DNA from: Streptomyces noursei
GTDB taxonomy: Bacteria; Actinomycetota; Actinomycetes; Streptomycetales; Streptomycetaceae
Length of the DNA: 64,000 bases
Reading direction: 5' to 3'
Assembly: GCF_001646665.1 (NCBI RefSeq)
Contig: NZ_LWBU01000395.1
Coordinates: 143,458 to 207,457, forward strand
Below the pieces are notes generated by a model. The model did no database searches and was not told the DNA's origin. It worked only from the letters and a program-made list of their open reading frames with translations. Each line of letters opens with the position of its first letter. The first letter of the stretch is position 1. Shown piece by piece: positions 58,395-64,000 of this stretch. A program made the translations under genes and the position numbers.

Positions 58395-58412
58395 TGTTCA
58401 GAATACCGAACA
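58395..58412. promoter_or_regulatory. IclR-type operator between the IclR and dehydrogenase genes
   Basis: TGTTCAGAATACCGAACA has perfect TGTTC/GAACA arms with an eight-base centre and is palindromic at 14 of 18 positions. It lies 27 bases before the dehydrogenase GTG and in the divergent spacer, so autoregulation is likely. It is the reference for the sites at 28457, 28598 and 35528. Confidence 0.7.
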
Positions 58413-58439
58413 ACCATGGTGGGCTGGAAGGACGCAGTG

Positions 58440-59969
58440 GTGTCAGCAGCACAAGTCTGGAGTGTCGACCCCCGAACCGGGAAGCGGCGTGAACAGGTCG
58501 CCGTCGAGGCGACGGCCGAGGACGTCGACCGGGCGGTACGCGCGGCCCACGCCGCCCGCGGCGCCCTCGCCGACCGCACGGTGCGCGCCGCCTTCCTGCG
58601 CACCGCCGCCGAACTGCTCAAAGGCGCCGAGGACCGCCTGGTGGCGGCCGCCGACGCCGAGACGGCCCTCGGCACCGCCCGCCTCACCGGCGAACTGGCC
58701 AGGACCTGCTTCCAGTTGCGCGCCTTCGCCGACATCGTGGACGAGGGCGACTTCCTCGGCGTGATCATCGACCACCCCGACGACACCGCCACCCCGCCCA
58801 TCCCGGACCTGCGCCGCTACAAGGTGCCGCTCGGCGTCGTCGCCGTCTACTCGGCGTCCAACTTCCCCTTCGCCTTCTCCGTGCCCGGCGGCGACACCGC
58901 CAGCGCCCTCGCCGCAGGCTGCCCCGTCGTCGTCAAGGCGCACCCCGACCACCCGGCCACCTCCGAGCTGGTCGCCGCGCTCCTCGGCCAGGCCGCCGCG
59001 CAGTCCGGCATCCCGCAGGCCGTCGTCGGCCTGGTCCACGGCTTCGAGGCGGGCGTCGAACTGGTCAAGCACCCGCTCGTCGCCGCCGCCGGCTTCACCG
59101 GCTCGGTACGCGGCGGCCGGGCGCTCTTCGACGCCGCCGCCGCCCGCCCGGTGCCCATCCCCTTCCACGGCGAACTGGGCTCCCTCAACCCGGTCGTGGT
59201 CACCGAGGCCGCCGCCGCCGAGCGGGCCGAGCAGATCGGGACCGGCCTCGCCGGCTCCATGACGCTCGGCACGGGCCAGTTCTGCGTCAAGCCCGGTCTG
59301 GTCCTGGCACCCACCGGGGCGGGCGGCGACGACCTGGTCGCCTCCCTCGCCGGCGCGGTCAAGGACGCCGGCGAGGGGGTGCTCCTCGACCACCGGATGC
59401 GGGACAACTTCGTCGCGGGCGTCGCCGAACGCGCCGCCCTCCCGGACGTCGAGGCCCCCGTCACCCCCGGCGCCGCCGGCGAGCACACCGTCAGCCCCGG
59501 CTTCCTCACCGTGCCGGCCGCCAGGCTCGCCGAGGAGGGCGCGCACGACCTGCTGCTGGAGGAGTGCTTCGGGCCCGTGACCGTCGTCGCCCGGTACGAC
59601 AGCGAGGACGAGGTCACCGCCGTCCTGTCCCGGCTGCCGGGCAACCTCACCGCGACCGTCCACCTCTCCTCGCGGGAGGCGGCCGGCGAGGGCCGCGGCG
59701 CCGGCATCCTCGCCGAACTGACCCCGCTCGCCGGGCGCGTCCTCGTCAACGGCTGGCCCACCGGCGTCGCCGTCGCCCCCGCCCAGCACCACGGCGGCCC
59801 CTACCCGGCCACCACCTCCACCTCCACCTCCGTCGGCGGCACCGCCGTCGAACGCTGGCTGCGCCCCGTCACCTACCAGTCGACCCCCGAGGCGCTGCTC
59901 CCGCCCGAACTGCGCGACGACAACCCACTGGGCCTCCCGCGCCGCGTCGACGGACGCCCGGAGCGCTGA
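58440..59969 (+). CDS. 2,5-dioxovalerate (alpha-ketoglutarate semialdehyde) dehydrogenase
   Basis: Aldehyde dehydrogenase (509 aa) of the NADP-type group that oxidises alpha-ketoglutarate semialdehyde to alpha-ketoglutarate. N-terminal EATAEDVDRAVRAAHAARG, coenzyme-binding VAVYSASNFPFAFSVPGGDTASALAAGCPVVVKAHP, Glu in PFHGELGSLNPVVV, and the catalytic Cys in LGTGQFCVKPGLVL are in place, as is the group-specific HHGGPYPATTSTSTSVG near the end. It completes the pathway begun by udh and kdgD and would also take the product of the GntR-linked route. GTG 58440 has AAGGAC upstream; GTG 58437 or ATG 58416 are alternatives. Confidence 0.9.
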   Translation: MSAAQVWSVDPRTGKRREQVAVEATAEDVDRAVRAAHAARGALADRTVRAAFLRTAAELLKGAEDRLVAAADAETALGTARLTGELARTCFQLRAFADIVDEGDFLGVIIDHPDDTATPPIPDLRRYKVPLGVVAVYSASNFPFAFSVPGGDTASALAAGCPVVVKAHPDHPATSELVAALLGQAAAQSGIPQAVVGLVHGFEAGVELVKHPLVAAAGFTGSVRGGRALFDAAAARPVPIPFHGELGSLNPVVVTEAAAAERAEQIGTGLAGSMTLGTGQFCVKPGLVLAPTGAGGDDLVASLAGAVKDAGEGVLLDHRMRDNFVAGVAERAALPDVEAPVTPGAAGEHTVSPGFLTVPAARLAEEGAHDLLLEECFGPVTVVARYDSEDEVTAVLSRLPGNLTATVHLSSREAAGEGRGAGILAELTPLAGRVLVNGWPTGVAVAPAQHHGGPYPATTSTSTSVGGTAVERWLRPVTYQSTPEALLPPELRDDNPLGLPRRVDGRPER

Positions 59970-59985
59970 CCCCGCCGCCCCCGCC

Positions 59986-60014
59986 CCGTCCCTCCCCTCG
60001 CGGGGGAGGGACGG
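59986..60014 (+). terminator. Terminator after the dioxovalerate dehydrogenase
   Basis: CCGTCCCTCCCC and GGGGAGGGACGG form a perfect 12-base stem with the five-base loop TCGCG, 17 bases after the stop codon. Confidence 0.85.
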
Positions 60015-60139
60015 CGGCGCCGCGGCCCGGCGGCCGTCCGCTGCCGGGGCTCGCCGTCACCGCGTAGCGCAAGGACCGCGACCCCGCCGGAGCGTAACGT
60101 GACAAAGGGGGCATAACGGGCCGCGCGCGAGGAGCGATC

Positions 60140-61195
60140 ATGACAACACCCGACCGGCAGGAGGCGTTCGCCGCACTCATGGCGGACGTGCTCAACAAAG
60201 GGGCCCTGGCGCTCCTCATCAGCGTCGGGCACCAGACCGGCCTGTTCGAGACCCTGAGCACCCTGCCGCCCGCCACCAGCGCGGACGTCGCCGATGCGGC
60301 GGGCCTGGACGAGCGGTACGTCCGCGAGTGGCTCGGCGGCATGGTCGTCGGCGGGGTGGTGGAGTACGAACCCGACGGCGCGACGTACCGGCTGCCGCCT
60401 GAACACGCCGCCTCGCTGACCCGGGCCGCCGGCCCCGACAACCTCGCCGGGATGATGCCCTACATCGCCCTGATGGGCGAGGTGGAGCAGCGGGTCGTGG
60501 CGTCCTTCCGGGACGGCGGGGGCGTGCCCTACTCGGCCTACCCCCGCTTCCAGGCCCTCCAGGCGCAGGAGACGGCCCGCGTCTACGACACGGCCCTCGT
60601 CGACACCATCGTGCCCCTGGTGCCGGGTCTCACCGAGCGGCTGCACGAGGGCATCGACGTCCTGGACGTGGGCACCGGCCAGGGCCACGCCCCGCTCGTC
60701 CTGGCCCGGGCCTTCCCCCGGAGCCGCTTCCACGGCCTGGACCGGTCGGAGGACGGCATCGCCGCGGCCCGCCGGGAGGCCGAGCGGCTGGCCGTCGGCA
60801 ACCTCCGCTACTCGGTGGGCGACTCCACCGAGATCGGGGGGCGGTACGACCTCGTCACCGCCTTCGACGTCATCCACGACCTGGCCCGCCCGCGGGAGAC
60901 CCTGGCCGCCGTCGCCGCGTCCCTCCGCGACGGCGGCACCTTCCTGATGGGCGACATCGCCGCCTCCAGCAACCTGGAGGAGAACGTCGGGCACCCGTTC
61001 GGGCCCACGCTCTTCGGCTTCTCCGTCTTCTACTGCATGACCACGTCGCTGAGCACCGGCGGCGCCGGCCTCGGCACCGTCTGGGGCGAGCAGACCGCCT
61101 GCCGCATGCTCGACGAGGCGGGCTTCACCGACGTGCGGGTCCGCTCGGTCGAGGGGGATCCGCTGAACGTCTACTACGTGGCCACGACCGGTTAG
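60140..61195 (+). CDS. Class I SAM-dependent methyltransferase with N-terminal winged helix
   Basis: A 351-aa protein. Residues about 20-95 form a winged-helix dimerisation domain (LLISVGHQTGLFETLSTLPPATSADVADAAGLDERYVREWLGGMVVGGVVEY). The catalytic Rossmann domain has SAM motif I VLDVGTGQGHAPLVLARAFP near residue 175, an acidic loop FHGLDRS, and AFDVIHDLARPRETLAAVAASLRDGG. Members resemble Rv2258c-type small-molecule methyltransferases. Substrate unknown. It is monocistronic, after a terminator; GAGGAG precedes ATG 60140. Confidence 0.9.
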   Translation: MTTPDRQEAFAALMADVLNKGALALLISVGHQTGLFETLSTLPPATSADVADAAGLDERYVREWLGGMVVGGVVEYEPDGATYRLPPEHAASLTRAAGPDNLAGMMPYIALMGEVEQRVVASFRDGGGVPYSAYPRFQALQAQETARVYDTALVDTIVPLVPGLTERLHEGIDVLDVGTGQGHAPLVLARAFPRSRFHGLDRSEDGIAAARREAERLAVGNLRYSVGDSTEIGGRYDLVTAFDVIHDLARPRETLAAVAASLRDGGTFLMGDIAASSNLEENVGHPFGPTLFGFSVFYCMTTSLSTGGAGLGTVWGEQTACRMLDEAGFTDVRVRSVEGDPLNVYYVATTG

Positions 61196-61336
61196 GCCGT
61201 GTCGGCGGGGCGCCCCCGCCGGCCCGGAGCACTCCTTCCCGGCACGTCGCGGCGGGCCGTCGCGCCGCGGCGCACCGGAGGCGGGATCGCCGTACGCGAC
61301 CGCACGCGACCGTACGCACGAGAGACGAGGTCCGCG

Positions 61337-61897
61337 ATGGGAAAGATCGTGCTGTCCATGTCCATGTCCCTGGACGGCTGCATGGAGGGGCCGGACCGGG
61401 ACATCGGCTGGCACCGGGTCGACGACGAACTGCACCGGTACTTCAACGAGCGGTGCGCGGGGATGGGGGCCTTCCTGGAGGGGCGCGTCACCTACGAGCT
61501 GATGGAGGGGTTCTGGCCGACGGCCGACTCCGACCCCGCCGCTCCCGCCCCCATGCGGGAGTTCGCACGGATCTGGCGGGAGAAGCCCAAGTACGTCTTC
61601 TCCCGCACCCTCCGGCAGGCCGGCCCGAACGCGACCGTCCTCAGGGAGGTGGACCCCGAGGAGGTGAGGGCCCTCGCGCGGCGGTACCCGGGCGACCTGG
61701 CGGTGGGCGGCGCCGACCTCGCCGAGTCGTTCCGCCGGCACGACCTGATCGACGCCTACGACGTCTACGTCCACCCCGTCCTCATCGGCCGGGGCAAGCC
61801 GCTGTTCCCGGCCCGCGACACCGGGACCGCCCTGCGGCTCACCGGCACCCGGGCGTTCGGCAACGGGGTGGTGCTCCTCGCGTACGAGAGGGAATGA
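61337..61897 (+). CDS. RibD-C/dihydrofolate-reductase-fold family protein
   Basis: A 186-aa reductase-fold protein. MGKIVLSMSMSLDGCMEGPDRDIGW is the usual opening strand and substrate loop, GAFLEGRVTYELMEGFWP the second helix, VFSRTLRQAGPNATVLRE and DLAVGGADLAESFRRHDLIDAYDVYVHPVLIGRGKPLF the nucleotide-binding part. It is a stand-alone RibD C-terminal domain, common in Streptomyces and usually of unknown substrate. ACGAGG precedes ATG 61337. No operon partner is apparent. Confidence 0.9.
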   Translation: MGKIVLSMSMSLDGCMEGPDRDIGWHRVDDELHRYFNERCAGMGAFLEGRVTYELMEGFWPTADSDPAAPAPMREFARIWREKPKYVFSRTLRQAGPNATVLREVDPEEVRALARRYPGDLAVGGADLAESFRRHDLIDAYDVYVHPVLIGRGKPLFPARDTGTALRLTGTRAFGNGVVLLAYERE

Positions 61898-61997
61898 ACC
61901 GGCGCCGTGACGGGTTGACGGCGTGAGCGGAGGAGGCCTCCGCAGGGCCCCGCCCGCGCCTCACGACCTGGAGAGAATTATGACCAGGCAAGACGAA

Positions 61998-62035
61998 GCC
62001 TCGCCCGTGTGCGGGGGCAGGCACACGGGCGAGGC
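61998..62035 (-). terminator. Strong terminator after the PIMT-like methyltransferase
   Basis: GCCTCGCCCGTGTGC and GCACACGGGCGAGGC form a perfect 15-base stem with an eight-base loop, about 57 bases beyond the 3' end of the leftward methyltransferase gene. It may also serve the convergent reductase gene. Confidence 0.88.
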
Positions 62036-62091
62036 ACCTGGGAGTTGCGTCCCCTGTTCGTGCCTCTCGGCGGTGCGCGTAGCAGTCCGTC

Positions 62092-63258
62092 CTAGAGCGG
62101 CCAGGAGTGGGCCGGATCATCCAGCCAGACGGCTTGCCCATCCGCTGTGACTGTGAGCCCGAACCGGTCATGCCCTGGCTTGCCGTTCTGCTCCCACCAC
62201 CGGTAGGCGGCTTCGGCTTCGTCCCACAGTCGGCGGGGTCCGGCTTGCCACACTCTCGCCGTGTCCCCGTCGCGGAACATCACACAGGCCCATGACCGAT
62301 CGGTCAGCGAGTAGAGCCACACCGGTCGTGCTCCGTCGCGCTTGCCGGCAACGGTGTGCACGCAGTCCCGTACGCGCAGACCCAACGCGAACGACTGAGG
62401 GCTGAACCGTCCGCTTCCCAGGAAATCCCCCTCCGCGAGATCGGTTTCCGACTCGTCACCATCAGCCACGCTGCCCGTGACGTACTCGCGGTGCACCACC
62501 GGCCCCAGACGTTGGGCGCGCAGCTTCATGAACTCCACCGGGCCCGAGAACAGACCCAACGCGCTCTCCCCGTCATCGGAGACGACCAACCGGACCACAG
62601 CGTCACCATTGCCGAAATGGGTGCCCCACGGAACCACGATCACCCCGCCCGGTCGGCACTGCTGTACCCACGTGAACGGGATCGATCGCAGACCGCACGT
62701 CGCAATGATCCGGTCGTACGGTGCCCGATCGGCATAGCCCTTGAAGCCGTCCCCGTGAACAACCTCGACAGGCAGCCCGAACCGCTCAAGGGCTCCGCGC
62801 GCCGTTGCCGCAACCGCTTCGTCCACTTCGATGGTGACGACGTTCTCCGTCCTCAACCGGTGTGCCAGCAAGGCAGCGTTCCAGCCGGTGCCCGCGCCGA
62901 TTTCCAACACCTGATTACCGGGCTGCACCGCCAGCGATTGCAGCATGCGGAAAACGACGCTGGGCATAGACGCTGAAGACGTGGCGACCCGGCCCGCAGT
63001 CCTGCCGCTGTGCTCGCCGTCGTCCCACTGAGTGACGATCGGGACATCCGCGTCTGCATAGCCGTACCAGGCCTCTGGCTCCTCCTCCCTGGACACGCCG
63101 ACGCTGCGCCCGGTGACCATATCGAACGGCCAGATGAGATCCGGCAGGAACGCGGAACGGGGAACGGCGGCGAAGCTCGGCACCCAATCCGAGGAGAGGG
63201 CATCAGCGGAAATGAGGACGCGCCCCAGCTCTGTACGGCCGGGGCGGTCGTCGTCCAC
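62092..63258 (-). CDS. Orphan PIMT-like methyltransferase (RiPP-type)
   Basis: A 388-aa protein with a protein-L-isoaspartate O-methyltransferase fold. FAAVPRSAFLPDLIWPFD is the typical opening, SAM motif I is VLEIGAGTGWNAALLAHRL (about residue 119), followed by VVTIEVDEAV, DRIIATCGLRSIPFTWVQQCRPGGVIVVPWG. The C-terminal 170 residues are extra and Trp-rich (AYRWWEQNGKPGHDRFGLTVT). This architecture occurs with ATP-grasp-modified peptide systems, where it methylates the peptide, but no precursor or ATP-grasp gene is visible here. Base use is less GC-rich than the neighbours, suggesting transfer. GTG 63258 is the only acceptable start. Confidence 0.82.
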   Translation of the reverse strand: MDDDRPGRTELGRVLISADALSSDWVPSFAAVPRSAFLPDLIWPFDMVTGRSVGVSREEEPEAWYGYADADVPIVTQWDDGEHSGRTAGRVATSSASMPSVVFRMLQSLAVQPGNQVLEIGAGTGWNAALLAHRLRTENVVTIEVDEAVAATARGALERFGLPVEVVHGDGFKGYADRAPYDRIIATCGLRSIPFTWVQQCRPGGVIVVPWGTHFGNGDAVVRLVVSDDGESALGLFSGPVEFMKLRAQRLGPVVHREYVTGSVADGDESETDLAEGDFLGSGRFSPQSFALGLRVRDCVHTVAGKRDGARPVWLYSLTDRSWACVMFRDGDTARVWQAGPRRLWDEAEAAYRWWEQNGKPGHDRFGLTVTADGQAVWLDDPAHSWPL

Positions 63259-63345
63259 GATCCATGGCCGGGTGCTCAGATCCTCCCGAACGGCGGAATC
63301 GTCACATCGGTCACACCGGATCAGGGCACTACAACAAGATCAAGT

Positions 63346-63357
63346 TACGAGCTCGTA
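63346..63357. promoter_or_regulatory. Palindrome upstream of the PIMT-like gene
   Basis: TACGAGCTCGTA is a perfect 12-base palindrome, about 90 bases before the GTG 63258 start, in a comparatively AT-rich spacer. It is a possible operator; no known regulator motif is recognised. Confidence 0.4.
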
Positions 63358-63464
63358 GGACACGGCCTGGTACCGCAACGGTCTTCGGCGTGCCTGGTTG
63401 CCAGGCTGTTCGCCGGCCTGGGCAGGGATGGGGGTCTCGGTGATGTCAGGGCGTAACGGGGAGG

Positions 63465-63899
63465 CTAGCGAGGTGCCGCGAGTACGTCCCGGAGTACGTC
63501 CGCGAGCGTGACGCGGGCCAGCTCGTGTCTCAGGGTCTCCTCGATGCCCTCGTAGATGCTCTGCATCGCCGGCTGGATGCCGTGACCCACCACGCATCCC
63601 TGGTCCGGGGTGGTGCGGTGCATGGCGAACAGCGGGCCGGGTTCCACTGCCTCGTACACGTCGAGCAGGGTCATCGACTCCAGCTCGCGTGCCAGCGACC
63701 AGCCCGCGCCCACGCCCCGCCGGGACTCGACGAGCCCGGCCCTGCGCAGCTCGCCGAGCAGCCGTCTGATCACCACCGGGTTGGTGTTCGCGCTGGTCGC
63801 GATCTGCTCGGAGGTGGCCACCTCATGGCCCTGGCGCTGGTAGAGGCCGATCCAGGCCAGCGCGTGGGCGGCGATGGTCAGCCTGCTGTTGGCGCTCAT
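63465..63899 (-). CDS. Rrf2-family transcriptional regulator
   Basis: A 144-aa winged-helix regulator. It opens MSANSRLTIAAHALAWIGLYQRQGHEVATSEQIATSANTNPVVIRRLLGELRRAGLVESRRGVGAGW, the full Rrf2 DNA-binding part, followed by the dimerisation helix MQSIYEGIEETLRHELARVTL. Only one Cys (DQGCVVGHG) is present, so it does not carry the three-Cys Fe-S site of IscR/NsrR; it fits the YwnA/CymR-like or redox-cysteine subgroup. GAGGAGGAG precedes ATG 63899. Tandem operators lie upstream, and the divergent partner lies beyond the right edge. Confidence 0.92.
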   Translation of the reverse strand: MSANSRLTIAAHALAWIGLYQRQGHEVATSEQIATSANTNPVVIRRLLGELRRAGLVESRRGVGAGWSLARELESMTLLDVYEAVEPGPLFAMHRTTPDQGCVVGHGIQPAMQSIYEGIEETLRHELARVTLADVLRDVLAAPR

Positions 63900-63937
63900 G
63901 ACTCCTCCTCTCGGCCGCAGAGCTTCATGCTACGGCA

Positions 63938-63960
63938 GTCGTAACAGTAGAGGTTGCAAC
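63938..63960. promoter_or_regulatory. Rrf2 operator candidate, copy 1
   Basis: Begins GTCGTAACA and ends GGTTGCAAC, 23 bases. It matches copy 2 in both flanks, with a less perfect inverted symmetry. It lies 39 bases upstream of the Rrf2 start. Confidence 0.6.
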
Positions 63961-63965
63961 AGTCT

Positions 63966-63988
63966 GTCGTAACAATTAACGTTGCGAC
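63966..63988. promoter_or_regulatory. Rrf2 operator candidate, copy 2
   Basis: Begins GTCGTAACA and ends CGTTGCGAC. The outer arms GTCGTAAC and GTTGCGAC are inverted repeats with one mismatch around AATTAAC. It starts 28 bases after copy 1. Confidence 0.65.
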
Positions 63989-64000
63989 TGCTGGGAAGGG

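Noticed and set aside
61923..62150. Short open frame between the reductase and PIMT-like genes
   Set aside because: It runs through the strong terminator hairpin and has no domain or convincing start.
1..64000. CRISPR arrays, tRNA or rRNA genes, insertion sequences, replication origin
   Set aside because: Read by eye on both strands, I saw no regularly spaced repeats, no tRNA-like cloverleaf, no transposase motifs and no DnaA-box cluster. A tRNAscan and HMM search would settle it.

Overview
The window comes from a high-GC actinobacterium, almost certainly a Streptomyces. Codon third positions are strongly G/C. In-frame TTA codons are nearly absent: I found one. GTG starts and four-base start/stop overlaps are common. 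There is a complete actinobacterial suf operon, and CebR-type boxes lie beside secreted cellulases. I see no rRNA, tRNA, CRISPR array or transposase. The gene order is what I would expect from the Streptomyces chromosome core, interrupted by a large plant-polysaccharide region.

Left part (1-27.6 kb), mostly housekeeping. Transketolase (cut by the left edge) is divergent from heme O synthase ctaB; a small conserved protein, an amidohydrolase-like protein, heme A synthase ctaA and an ABC-2 exporter pair follow. Next is the Fe-S assembly operon sufR-B-D-Rieske-C-S-U-T (7.3-14.0 kb), with a SufR-type operator over the sufR start codon and an iron-box-like element upstream. Then come a VOC protein, a membrane protein, an ECF sigma factor with a membrane-anchored partner, the lysine/DAP genes dapD and dapA, a three-gene small membrane-protein cassette, an ABM-domain protein, a secreted nuclease, a large acidic protein of unknown function, an SDR and a two-domain TerD protein.

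Middle part (27.6-52.1 kb), a pectin and cellulose region. Uronate dehydrogenase (udh) and ketodeoxyglucarate dehydratase (kdgD) are divergent. A GntR regulator heads a second sugar-acid unit (a DHDPS-family lyase plus an IlvD/Edd dehydratase). A long unit then carries two sugar ABC permeases, an oxidoreductase, a PmoA-like protein, GH43, pectinesterase, a sugar-binding lipoprotein, rhamnogalacturonan acetylesterase and pectate lyase. Cellulases of GH5, GH6 and GH12 type follow, then a CebR-like LacI repressor. The secreted enzymes would release uronic acids, arabinose and cello-oligosaccharides; the permeases import sugars; the intracellular enzymes lead to alpha-ketoglutarate semialdehyde.

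Right part (52-64 kb). A small membrane protein, a class B penicillin-binding protein, a membrane protein/histidine kinase/response regulator unit, and an IclR regulator divergent from a 2,5-dioxovalerate (alpha-ketoglutarate semialdehyde) dehydrogenase, which is the last step of the uronate route. Methyltransferases, a RibD-C reductase, an orphan PIMT-like methyltransferase in a lower-GC pocket, and an Rrf2 regulator with tandem operators finish the window.

The most interesting result is an 18-bp imperfect palindrome of the TGTTC-N8-GAACA type. It occurs before the dehydrogenase/IclR pair (58395), kdgD (28598) and the permease operon (35528), with a weaker copy at udh (28457). It suggests one IclR regulon tying together pectin-sugar uptake and uronate oxidation across 30 kb. 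In addition, the GH5 cellulase carries the window's only in-frame TTA codon, under a perfect CebR box. That would put one enzyme under both substrate control and bldA (developmental) control.
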